Below are positions 1 through 12,400 of a stretch of DNA of 54,257 nt, piece by piece. Origin of the DNA: Hirudo medicinalis (taxonomy: Eukaryota > Annelida > Clitellata > Hirudinida > Hirudinidae); the NCBI GenBank assembly GCA_011800805.1, contig MPNW01000342.1, positions 55,259-109,515 on the forward strand, given 5' to 3'. Made by a program: the position numbers and the translations under genes. The notes below the pieces were generated by a model that was given only the letters and a program-made list of their open reading frames with translations, ran no database searches and was not told the origin of the DNA. Within the stretch, counting starts at the first letter, position 1. Each line of letters starts with the position of its first letter.

Positions 1-55
1 CACAAGACCTGTGCACACTTCAACCCTAAAGCATACAGGTTTCTTGTTCTTGATT

Positions 56-74
56 AAAATTATTATTATTATTG

Positions 75-124
<50 letters not shown>

Positions 125-165
125 GTTATTATTATCATCATCATTATTATTATTATTGTCATGAT
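56..165. repeat. (ATT)n microsatellite
   Basis: Nearly uninterrupted ATT/TTA trinucleotides with a few GTT and ATC variants. Long open frames here are only poly-Ile artefacts of the repeat. Confidence 0.95.
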
Positions 166-307
166 TATCTTAGATTATTTATTTAAACAATCGATGATAA
201 GATGATTTTTAGATGACAAATCAGTTGAACTGATTATGACAACTGAATAAACCTAATAAACATTTGTCATTTCTTATCAATGATTTCAAATGAACTTCCA
301 TCATGCT

Positions 308-470
308 GACGATATTACTGCGCAGTATGGCAGCAGTCGTAACGTGTCGTGTTCGAAACCCAGCCTGCACTGGCACAAGCTCCCTTGGGAAGCGCTATGT
401 AAATGGTTAACGAAAAGCGCCTCTGGCGCTATTCTTATGGCGCTATATAAATGAACTACATTTACGTTTA
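308..470 (+). mobile_element. tRNA-like SINE, copy A
   Basis: The segment carries a tRNA-type B box (GTTCGAAAC at 351-359) followed by a unique body (CCCTTGGGAAG, GTAAATGGTTAACG, CGCCTCTGG). The same blocks in the same order occur on the minus strand at about 16965-17195, and the tail recurs at 43939-44000. Dispersed copies in both orientations with an internal pol III-type box fit a tRNA-derived SINE. The A box is not convincing and the exact ends and target duplications are not resolved. Confidence 0.6.
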
Positions 471-739
471 CGTTTTACTATGTATGTTTCGGGAAATGAT
501 ATAAATAATCTTATTTATGCTGTAAATAATGAATTAGTTGTTATTAATAAGTATTTATTTCTATTCGTTTTTCTTTCAACTTAAATAAATGAATTATTAT
601 TTTCCACTCCTCTAAAAAAAATCTGCATCCTTTGACTGTCCCCTATTTATTAACAATGTTCTTCTAACAGGGTTACTCTAATTCGGTAGCTTGGCATTTT
701 GATGGATGAGCATTTAACTTCAATTTTTAGGTCAAAACA

Positions 740-1480
740 TATTTCTCATATTAAAAATTTAATAGCTTAAATAATTTAATAAATTAAATAATTTAATTTA
801 ATTATATTAAAATTTAATAGAAACATTGGGTATTATTTCAAGAATCCGCCCATCTATTAACACTAACATAGCTTTTCTAATGTATTTTTCTCTTATTTGC
901 CCCTATCCAACTTATATATATTAAATATATATAATGTATATATTTATATTATATATTTGCATTTATATTTAATAAAATTTAATAATAAATATTATTTAAT
1001 ATTAACTAATAAATAATAATATAAATGATAATTAATATTTAAAATTAATAAGTAATATTAAATAATAATTAACAATTTAATATTATATTAATATTAAATA
1101 ATAAATAATAATTTATTTAAATTTATTTAAATTTAAATATAATTTTGTTATTTAATAATTTTAATATTAATAATTAATATATAATTAATAATTTAATAAT
1201 TTATTTAAGTTTTAATATAATATCATTATTTAATATTAAATAATTTAATGTAATAAATAAATTTAATGTATTTATTACTATTAATATTAAATAGTATTAA
1301 ATTTATATATTATATGTATTAAATTTTATAAATATTATTATTTATATTATATTTTAAATATAATTTAATATACATAATATATAAATTTAAATATAAGTAA
1401 AATTAATACATTAAATATAATTGTAAATATATAATTTTAATACATTAAATATATTGGCATACATCATAAATTAAATATAT
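740..1480. repeat. AT-only low-complexity block
   Basis: About 740 bases made almost entirely of A and T in irregular TTAATATTAAATA-like runs, with very few G or C. No coding signal on either strand. It may be a decayed AT-rich satellite or simply expanded simple sequence; no clear unit length is visible. Confidence 0.8.
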
Positions 1481-2534
1481 TACTACTACATTCGCACCAT
1501 TTGCAAATGTTATATTTAAACGTTTATTTTTCATAGTTATAATTTATAAATTCAAAAATATTGAAAGACATTTCAAATAATTCGCAAGTATTCAGTTTAA
1601 AAAAAAAAGGTTTTTTTTGGGGGGTTTTTATAAAATAGCAGTTAAGGACAAGTTTATTGTTTGTGATGATTTTATTACCAACAACAAGCCTAATAACACA
1701 AAACATCTACAATTACTTACAAAGCATGTGTGTAATAAATCTAATAAGTAAATGAATATATTCAATAATATAATAATTTTTATTATAACAGTATAATTAT
1801 TATTTATTTATAAAATAACAAATAGTAAGACCTTAAATTATCGACATCATTATCATTATAATTATCAACATCAGTAGCATTACAATTATCAACACCATTA
1901 TCATTACAATTGTCAACATCACAAAGAGTAAAACCCAACAACTGACCACAGTGTGACGATCTCTTGAGATTCTAGAAGCAGCTTTTCTCAGAAGATCGTC
2001 GACCGCTAGGAACGAATTTATAGGGAACACCTCAGCCCTGTGACTTCGCACGCTTACATCCTATCTTCCTATCTTCAATTTCTTTGGTCTCACGAATTAT
2101 TAAGTGCTAAGTATTCTATTGTCAGTCAAGAGTTGTAAACAACATCGGGATCGTCTGAATAATTCAGTGAGGTCGAGGTTCAGTGATCAAATCAATGATT
2201 TGAAAAGGGAAACGTCGTCGGCGCAATTACGATCAGGATTGTTTATTCGAGGGTTTGCAAGGAGGATTTAAAGTTTTTAATTATAATTTCTATTTCCGGA
2301 TAAATATTTTAGAGGATTAAGTGTGAATTTTGAGATGACACAATTCGATATTTGTTTGTTTCTTTGTTTAATAAAAGTGGGAAAGCAATAAGAACTCCAA
2401 AGAACTCTCGAACGGCGACTTGTTGCTTGGCTACGAAACGAGATGTGATGAAAACGAGGAGAGAGAGAAGGTGATTAGAAGGAATAAGAAATCCTCAGTA
2501 AAATCGGAAATAAGAACGAGAACCACGGTGAAAA
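1481..2534. other. Non-coding stretch, no gene seen
   Basis: Contains a homopolymer stack near 1598-1630 (A run, T run, G run, T run), an imperfect ATTATC/CATTATC repeat at 1845-1920 and ordinary AT-rich DNA. The open frames here are short, rest on non-ATG starts or simple repeats, and match nothing I recognise. Confidence 0.6.
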
Positions 2535-2700
2535 TTATGACAATGACGATAATGACGATGAGGAGTGACTACGATGGATGACTACGATGGATGATGATGA
2601 ATGACGATGACGATAGTGACGATGATGAATGACGATGATGAATGACGACGATGAATGACGACGATGACGAAGCGAAGAAGAAGGAGGAAGATGATAAAGA
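2535..2700. repeat. GATGAC/GATGAAT imperfect tandem repeat
   Basis: Imperfect head-to-tail units built on GATGAC, GATGAT and GATGAATGAC, including a near-exact doublet GACTACGATGGAT at about 2566-2592. The minus-strand open frame across it is His/Ser-rich repeat translation, not a gene. Confidence 0.8.
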
Positions 2701-3003
2701 CAGTGATGTCCATCAAGAGATATACTAGTGACAATCGGGATGTCCATTGGGGGGTCTGATCCGAACGACAGACAGGAAGGTGAACGTCAGAAACTAAAAA
2801 ACCATGTTGATTGATGATTCAAGCTTCCTTGTATTCTTGACACGTTTCTTCGACTAGTGAATCCTCGCTTTTTTTCAATTCATCAATTTGTATAAATAAA
2901 GTTATTGTACAATTTAATTGTTGATAATAATTAAGGTAATAATTTAATTTGAGAGACACTCTAATAAATATTTCATTAATATTTAATAAATAAATAAATA
3001 TTT

Positions 3004-3059
3004 ATTATTTATCATCATCGACATCGTCATCATCACCATCATCATCATCATCATTACCG

Positions 3060-3090
<31 letters not shown>

Positions 3091-3091
3091 A
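3004..3091. repeat. (CAT)n microsatellite
   Basis: A run of CAT/ATC trinucleotides with a few CGT variants, ending in AT-rich sequence. Confidence 0.9.
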
Positions 3092-3218
3092 ATTATTAAA
3101 TAAATAATTTAATTAATTAATATTTAATAAGTAAATAAATAAACACTCTTTATTGACTTAACTAGCGCGGCATCACAGCTTCGTAAGTCCAAAATTGAGC
3201 AATTATTTGTACTAATAA

Positions 3219-3407
3219 CCAGTGCCGGATTTAGGCATGGTCGAGATGTGCCACGGGACAGGGGCCTCCACCAACCAAAGAAACCTTTTGAGGGGGGACA
3301 ACAGGACTGGCGCAGAGGCGGCTTGTGGACCTCCGCAGCCACACTGCACCAGGGCCTCCAAAACCGGAGTGCACCGGGGCCTTCCCCTGGGTAACTCCGG
3401 CGTCGAT
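3219..3407. mobile_element. Short GC-rich hAT-like MITE candidate
   Basis: A GC-rich island of about 190 bp inside very AT-rich DNA. The left end reads CAGTGCCGGATTT (from 3220) and the right end, read on the other strand, CGACGCCGGAGTT (from 3405), which agree at 9 of 13 positions. Flanks ACTAATAA (3211-3218) and ACTAACAG (3408-3415) agree at 6 of 8, as expected of a degraded 8-bp hAT target duplication. Two internal TGCACC(A/G)GGGCCT blocks form a direct repeat. No transposase is encoded. The hAT label rests on the CAGTGCCGGATTT-like terminus and the 8-bp spacing. Confidence 0.45.
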
Positions 3408-3792
3408 ACTAACAGAGTAATGAAATACTTAGTTTTTCACCTTAGCATTTTAGGAGAATATTTTTTATTTTGTGTTTTGTATTTTGTATTTTTTATATTT
3501 TGTGTTTTGTTGTGTTTTTTTTTATATTTATTTCGCAAGAAGAACTTTTTAATGAAAAAAAAACGTTTCGATTAAACTCGAGATTCGCTTTTAATTCTTT
3601 TGACCTGCGCTGATGAATTGCTTTGAAAATGTCCTTCAAATTGCCAATCTCTGCCACCGTGTAAAGCACAATTTCAGTGCAAATCTCTGACTTGGAAAAG
3701 TAGTTCCGCTCTTTGGTTAAGGGTTTTCCTGGTTTTAGTCGTCTTTTCAAAGTAGTTCCACTTCAATGTCATTTGCTCGTCTATTGGAAATG

Positions 3793-4032
<240 letters not shown>

Positions 4033-6131
4033 ATTATTTGTTTCTCAGTGCCGTCATTGTTATTATTACTAGAACTGTTAATAATTACAAACATTACTTT
4101 TAATAATTATAAATATTATAATATATTAAATTTATAAATATTATAAATATATTATTCACAGTGATTATTATTTTTTGGGTAATCAAGCCCCTTGTCAATT
4201 GTTATCAATGTCTATTTAGCTGAACGATGCATTGCCTCATTTTCAATTTAAAATTCTGTTTTGTGGCAGTTTTATTATGATTGGCTGGAATAATTTGGGT
4301 TGAAATTGTCGGAAGTTTGGATATTACGAAGTGGGGTACCTGGCTTAATATTGATCTATGCCGCCATTCACGGTCAATCTTGGGAGTCATTATGTATGAA
4401 ATTAAAAATAACTAAATATTAATGAACCTAATGTGAATATTTAATGTTAATTTATGAGAGTCGAGCCGTCGCCCTTTACAAATTCCGGTAAAGTCGCTGC
4501 TCGCTAGATAGTGATCAAATTTATTTTATAAATTACTGCAATAAATAATAAGTTAACAATTAAATTAAATCGACATTATTCGTTGTTGATATTTTTATTA
4601 GTAGTAAATAAATAAATAAATAACTTACTGCTGGAAAATATGATGTCATTAAACTGATTTCAAGAATTTTAAGAAGTCGCAAAAAAAAAGGAGTGGAAAT
4701 CTGTCCATTAATTGATCGGAATGACCACATGATGCCAGATATTCTATTGCAATCAAATGGTGCTAATTAGACCAAAGTTTATTTCCATGTATATCATGTC
4801 TGCCGCATAATTTTACAAGTGTCTCTCCTGTTAAGTTCAAACCCTGTGGCCACTACTCCTTCATCAAATCTAGAGAGGTCGTTTTGACTCTCATTCCGAG
4901 GTTCTCTCTCCTCTTTTATGAATTTTTAAAATAGTTTTGGGGAAAATATTATTTAGGATGTATAATAATTTTGGTTCTTATGTTCGGAAAATAAAGTCTA
5001 ATTATAGTTTAAATCACGTCACTCATGAAATAATAAAGTCTCAACGCAGCTGTCATTTAAATGAATTTTTAAATTCAGATGAGAAATTGTAATCTTATAG
5101 TCGTCTTTCGTAAGAGAATATTTATTTTATGGAAGAATTCTTGTGAAATAAGAACAAAGCACAACAAAGAATGTAGAATTTATTAGCAAGTAAATAGCCT
5201 TGAATTAATAACTTGCGTGCTATCGAACTGCACGTGATTTAAGAATCTTAGTTTGATCTATAATAATGACGATGCAAAGTCAAGCTTAATCGCCAAAAAT
5301 TTTCAAAATAAAAATAGTTTAGCATCCCTGACATGAAAGTTCTTCCAAAATACGTGACGCAAATAAAAAAAATTAATTATGTTTAAACAAATGCATGAAA
5401 AAAATCAAAATCAAAATTGCTTCTACCGAATTCATAGAAATTTTTACATTTTCATTTAACCACCATAGAAACAACCGCAAGAAATATTGCTTTAATTTGC
5501 CACGAAATCGCGAATAATTCTTAATTCTAAATTTAATTCTTTCTTAAGTTTTTATTTTTTTTAAGTGCATGATATTAGTACAATTAAGAATTAATGTGTC
5601 TGCTGTAATTACTTAATTCGAGGCTAAACTCTGTAAAAATATATTTCATCGAATGACTTGGATAAGATGCAAAAAGATAAATAATTATGAGAGTAGCAAC
5701 CTAATGTGAATATATAATTGAGAAATAAGAAATATAAATACATTGCAAGTCTTTAAACGTCTATTTGCGCCGGATCACTAAATGTAAAGTAATTCATTAA
5801 TAAGCTTAGAATGTTTAAAAGTACTAAAGTTATGTAACATTTTTCAATGTTTTCAATTGATTAAAATAATTTAACTTCTTGTGTTGAAGCGCAGCTTTAT
5901 TATTTTTAGTAATTTTGGTGTGCGTTCAATTTTATTGAGCGCTTAAGAAGTTGTGTATATTTTTAGTCAGACGGTCTTATGCCTCCATTTGCATTATTCA
6001 TTTAAAGGTTTTCTATCATTTAATAGCCATTTCCTACTTGTTCTCATTTTTTCCTTCGGGTAATTGTTATCCATTACATTTCCCATGAAATCGGTGGTAA
6101 ACCACGGCTCTAATGTTCTATATTGTAATAC
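4033..6131. other. Non-coding stretch upstream of the TSC22 gene
   Basis: AT-rich sequence with no credible exon on either strand. A B-box-like GTTCAAACC occurs near 4835 but without repeat structure around it. The distal part probably includes the promoter of the TSC22 gene; I see no strong core element. Confidence 0.5.
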
Positions 6132-6461
6132 ATGTATGGTTCTCGAGCGGCCTTTTGTTTTGATAATTTTACTGTCACATCGAAGCGACATTTTATTGCA
6201 CTGTGTCACAACCTGAATCGAGTTCTGGATGTTTATTTAAAAGCGATTGGTTATCATTGTGTTCCAAACGTTTCAAGGACTGAAAAGACTTTAGACAGGC
6301 TGATGCACACACGGACAATAAATCGTCTCATTGAAGGTGAATTTTTAAATATTGAATTTTTTGTTTTATTTTGCAGGTTCGTTCTACAATTGTTCAGTTG
6401 ATAGATCTGGATGCCAACTTAGTTGAAGATAATATCCAAATATATAAATTTTAAATAAATA
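6132..6461 (+). promoter_or_regulatory. Probable spliced 5' leader of the TSC22 gene, with an upstream ORF
   Basis: An ATG at 6132 opens a frame that runs to 6336, where GTGAAT is a plausible donor. A T-rich tract and TTTTGCAG at 6369-6376 make a good acceptor only 40 nt later. Joining them keeps the frame open for 17 more codons before TGA, just upstream of the TSC22 start at 6462. The arrangement looks like a spliced leader with an upstream ORF of about 86 codons. I recognise no family in it, so it may be a regulatory uORF or chance. The ATG at 6462 starts the protein frame containing the TSC box. Confidence 0.35.
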
Positions 6462-9400
6462 ATGAATGGCGAATCAAAAGCTAAGGATATTTTAAATACG
6501 GAAAAATCTGAGGTTATAAATAATCACTCGAAGACTATCCAAGAGCAGTGCATCATTGATTCTCAATGTTCAAAATCAGACTTGGGCGATATGGTTTCAG
6601 ATGGCTCGAAGCAGAAGAAGAGTCTGTTTCAAATAACTGGAATTGTTAAGAATGATTCCATTACCAATCAAAAATTATCAGAGGTTGTGGAAAGTATGTC
6701 TGGTTCAAAACTCTCTCTTCATATCAACGGATCTCTCTCTGATGAGAGCCTCAAAAGTATTGATGCCACCGATGGCAACCTGATGTCATCTCTGAGCAAA
6801 ACTAGTCAACAGCCTATCCACAGTCGCGACTCGTCGAGACTAGGCAACCTTGCTGACGTTCAAACCTCCAGATTCAAAGTCGTCCGCATTGCGAGCCACA
6901 GAAAGCCCGTCGTCAGAGGTCGTTGGTCTTGCAAAGACTTTGAATTTGACAAGCCCAATCAAAATCATTACATTCAAGGACCGGCTGCTAAGCTACCCAA
7001 AACGACCATCCACCAGACGGGGGGTAGCGGGGACGACAAGCCGGCCAGCAACGACAGCGGCTCGGAGGGTTCGAGCCTGCTGAATTCAATCTATTTCGTT
7101 CAGAGCGGCGACGAGGACCCCACAGCCTCTCTGTATAACACGTACGGCATGGTCTACGCCAATGGCCACCTAACGCTCGATAACATATTGACGGACAATC
7201 ACAGCTCCGGATATTCTTCCGCAACGGTCGTCCAGAGTGCCGAAGCCTTGGCAGAGCATCCGTTCGGCTTCAAGGAAGCCTACGACGATGCAGTTCCAGA
7301 CTGTTCCACAAATCCTCTTGACCCAAACTCCAATGAAGTTGCAGGCATTCCAGAACTGTCTGACGCCGAAGCTTGGTTTGTCTTTGTTTTGTTTCTAAGA
7401 AAAAAGAACTTTGTAGTGTTTGACTTGTGGATTGGCAACTTGGCTTTCATGGTTTTTTTAAAATATTTATTTTAAACACTAGCACTGCTTTAATTTTATC
7501 TCCAAAAGGTTTATAATATTACTGGACATGATTAGTTTCTTGTTTGTAATTATTTTTTTTATTTTGTAATTATTGTCACTAGTTTCTTAAGTCACTTGAA
7601 TCTTCTCTAGAGACTCTTTCCTTTAAATTTCCATTAATAATGTTGTCCACAATCGTGCTTTCTTTCTTCAAGTGGCTACTATCATCATCATCATCATCAT
7701 CATCACAATCATTATTATTACTCTTGTTGTCACTTTATTGAATTCTTTCAATATCAAAGTTTTGAATGAATTGTAAATAGTGGGCTGGTTAAAATATTTC
7801 CTGCGATTTGAATAGCTGTTTAAAGGCAACTTCTGACAAAGCATGAGATCAATTTTTTGGTCTCTTGTGGCCACTGCCAACTGATGAATGTGCTTGACTT
7901 CTACACTAAGAAGAAGCAGACAGGTGTATTATGAGACGAGAGAATTTAGCTGAGAGATGTTAGTCCTGCAGGTGATCTCCGTCTCAATTGTTCCTGTTTG
8001 TCACATTTGCAGCATTAGAAATTCCTCCTGCTAAATCATTTACATAATGCGATGCATTTACAGGTGGCTGTAAATCCGGGAAGGAATATTTGTCGAAGCT
8101 AGTTTTGCTTCCTAGGCAGGATTTGCATGGATGTTGAAGGTGCTCAGTATAAATAATTTAACTAAGTTATGTGGCCGTGGGTCTTTGATATCATCACCAG
8201 TTTTACTCGTGGCATGATCGCCTTGGTGATGATGAGGATAATGGCAAGCTGGCATGATAATACCTACATTAATGAAGTTCTCTGATCTATGGGCTGACAG
8301 GCTTGCTGGCTGTTTCTCTGATTTGTGAATTTTAATTTGCTTGCAAGAGTGGAGTCCAGTGTTGCATTTCAGTCTCATTTGAACAAATAATGTGACATAT
8401 TCTTTGTTAAATTTTGTTAATTAAAAATTGCATTAAAGATATTCTCTTTTTGAGGATTATTTTAAGAACTGAAGAAGTGTCTAAGATCTCCAACTTTGCT
8501 TGCAGCCATGATTCTTACCTAGTATCATTTACCTCTTTCTATTTCTTAATTATCTGATATGTCAAGATTGTTCTCATATTCAAGGATGTTGTGAACAGGG
8601 CCAAGGGCCAACACATCAGTCTCATGATTATCATTAATCTTCTTACCAAGATGATGAACTGATTCAGTATGTGAAGATGAACAAAGATTTAACGATTTGA
8701 ATAAAATGACACACATTCATGCCATTTTTGAGGTCCCAGTTCTTCAGAGACCAGACGATCACTTCACTAATTCGTAGCAGCCAAAGAAGCATAATTGTCA
8801 TCGAATCCTGCTTCAATAATGCTCCATCACTGACTCATTGCTAATATTCAGGATATGGGATTTCATCACACTTTCACCTTGCAGTTCACTCATTCATTTA
8901 TTTGGAACTTTTTCTTTTTAATAAATTATTAATTTATTATTATTTCCTTTGTATTTTATAATAATTCAAGTTATTATCCATATTTCTTTCCAGTTTGTAA
9001 TTTATCTCTTAATATTGGAATTATAGATGCAAATGGTTGTGGTTGTTGGTTTACTATGATTGTCCGTGTTCTTCGATGGAGACTCAAAGTATTTTAGCGG
9101 CTTCATTTAACTCCATTATGATTTGCAACCATCTCTTCATGTGAAAGGTTACAAGTTTAATGAGATTGCAAAATCTCAATGGGAAATGAGAAATAGGAAG
9201 AGGAATTTATTGGTTTGAGTAAATGACAAATATTGTATCTTTGATTTTTTTGTTTTAATTTTCATTTATTTATAGAAATAATTTTCTCGGGATGCCCGCC
9301 GAAACAATGCAAAGCTTAGATTCGAGTTTATATCACTCGATAGTAGGTAAATAAAAAGATACTATTTCACTTCAGTGTGATTTATTTATCCCATTTCAAG

Positions 9401-12400
9401 GAATCATCTGAACTTTTCTAAATGTCTGCTTTTTTGTCTTTAAGTTGCTTAAAGTCCATTTGTTTTTCCTTAATAATTTCAGCCAGTTTATGCCATAAGT
9501 TGAAATTTATTCTTATCCTTAAAGTACATGAAATCAGCATCAAAGACCTATTCTTCATTATCAAGTACAGCCATCAATAACACGTTGATTCAAACTGATG
9601 CTGGTTCATCGTTCATCGATAGGATACTTTCTTGTAATTACTAATTATATTTCAATTTAAGCAGTTATTTATTGAATTGATCTTATTTGCTCGTTAGCCG
9701 ATGTCCTCGAACGTGCCGAGCCAGTGTGACCGTGCGTGCGACCAAAAGATGATAAATATCCGAATGTATAATGAAAACAACATGTCTGTTAAGCTGTTGA
9801 TCTGAGTATCGATCTCTGCTGTGCAAAGCAAGTCACAATGTAATAATGTTTAAGCCATTTAAATTGCAAAAAATTGGAATGGAAGACTTAGAAAAGAATG
9901 CATGAGTGAGTCCCTAACTCTATCGGGACTTTGGATAATTTCAGGCATCCGAACTCTCTCGATGGTGGTCATGGATCTGAATTTCCATAAACTTCCATCA
10001 TCTGAATAGTCAGCTACTTTGGTCCCGAGTTGATCTCCCTCCAATCTCTACTATGCTCTCGTGCCAGATAAAAACTCTGCCTCGATTTTTATTCAGGATT
10101 TATCTTAAGATATAGTTTCCATAGCAAGCTGACAATTTTTACTTCTGCTGTAACTTCTGGGATGTGTAGGAACAGAGTTATTTAAAGTTTTTCAAGTGTT
10201 TTTGGCTGCCACAGTTCAACTTTTTAGCAATTATTTAAACTCGTCAGGTGCTGAGATTCTCTTATCGTAACCTGTGGAAGAACTCTGACTTCACTGTCTT
10301 TATTTTAATCTCCATGTTTACTTTAGTCTCCCACAGACTTTTTGGTATCCAATCATAAATCCATCTGTAATGGAGGCTAGGTCCTGCACAATAACATCGG
10401 AATTCAGTCCTTGCGGAGAAGAATTTGCGCAAGTTCATTCAGGCAGTTCATTCCTAAGTGGTCTACAACATGCTAGTTACTTAGCATGTCAAGTGCCAGC
10501 TAACAACAATGACATACCTGTCTGAGACGTGACGTGTCTACTTTATAAGGGTCAATGAAGAAGTCACTTGACTGCTTTCTTATCTTTCAGTTTTGAGAAC
10601 TTGTTTGCACTGTCGCTGGCCTAATTTGTTATTATTCCAGACTTCTAAAATGCTCTGTGGGCATGTTTATACGAGTGCTTATTCGCTTGCATGTGCCTGT
10701 CTGTCTATGAAGGGATGTATGGCTTGGTTTAATTTTGCACGGCCTGTGGTTTTGATGTTATGTAATAGAGCAATAAGAGAGCTGCTGTAAATTGTTAAAT
10801 TAAATTGAAATTCTACAAATTTTTCGGCAACATTTCATCGGCACTTTCGACGCATTCATTTTTGGGTTTTGGGAAGAATATGATGTTTTTAGAGACACTT
10901 TAGCATGCACTGCACAGGCATTTATTGCAAATTCAGTCCACGCCAACAACCATCTACATCAGCATCTACAATGGGTTCTCAACCTTTCTGGTGCTTCTAC
11001 CCCTCAGAAGCACTTGCCGTGCCGTGGCGACCCTGCAATAATAAAATTGATTGGGCTACCTTTCACTCAGTTAACTTCATTGTCATTGTTATGCCTTTGA
11101 CTCCTAAATAATAGAAAGTTTATTTTTAAAACCTTTTTATGCACATCTCACACTTCTATTTACAATTTTAGATAGTTTTAAATAAGAAAACACGAAATAA
11201 ATTGTAATTTTTTTAAATTATTGCATGCGCACGCTTCCTCTTAACTAATTCGGAAATTCTTGGGGCTCTTTGCAAGTCGCACGGCAAATCGTCTTCAGCG
11301 TCAAGTCTACTCCTGCGTTTCACTTGATGATCAACAAACTTGTAAAGCCTGTTTCACATAGGTGTGTTGTTGGAAAGGAGGCGCAACACAATCTCAGACA
11401 AAATAGGATATGATTTCAAACATTTGTTAAGCGAAAAAGTAGAGAAATCATGTTTCTATGTCGCTGGTAATGAGTTCGATGAACTCCTCTTGTGCATTCT
11501 CCAGAACCTCTTCAATTTCAACTGTGAATGGACTTCTAGCAAGTGCAAATGGTATGTCAGGTAATTTGGGAAAATATCTTGAAATTTCTTCCTCAAGAAT
11601 TTGCAAGTGTTGTTTGATAGAACATATTCTATTTTTTGTTTCGGCATCATTTTCCTCGAACAAGGCCAGTAAGTTCGGCATCGTGTAAGCTTTATTTTCG
11701 TCTAATTTTCTTTGCCAAAGCTGAAGTTTCAATTGGAATGCATGGATCTTTTCTGATAAATCTAGGCATGTTGCATTTGGTCCTTGAAGGGATACGTTTA
11801 ATTCATTCAATATCGCAAAGATATCAGCCGAGTATGCTATTTTTTTAAGTTTGAGTTTTATCACTGAAAAATTCTTCGAACTTTGGATTTCTTCTTTGAT
11901 TAAAAAAGGTTTTTAATTCATCTCGGAGATCAAAAACCCGTTTTAAAACCTTGCTTCTCGACAACCATCTCTCGTATCAGTGTGAAATAATAAAACATTA
12001 TTATGCATCTCAATAAAAAACTAATAAATGCTTAGTGTCTCAGGCGACCACTGGCAAAACCATCAGGTTGAGAACTGCTGATCTACACCTTAGTAATGGG
12101 TAGATGGTAAATCAGAATCTCAGAAACCTTTTTCGAATATGCCAGAGTCATCATTTGTTATTAGCTGCCGACAGGATTTGGAAGATTTTTATCGAAAGAT
12201 CCATCCGTCGACATCGGTCGTAATTCAAACTGGCGGATTAGAGCCAGCAACTATCTTAAGAGTGAATAATTTTAATAAGCAATATGCAGGCTTAGATATG
12301 CTGCTGTGAGATGGTCCTTGTAAAGCGACTACCTGTCTCATCTCTCGAGTGCTTCCCAATTGTGTGGGAATTATCTGGAATTCCTTCTATGTCTTCTTCT

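Noticed and set aside
3222..3575. 117-codon frame starting in the GC-rich element
   Set aside because: Lies across a probable MITE and runs into Phe-rich translation of T runs; no coding character.
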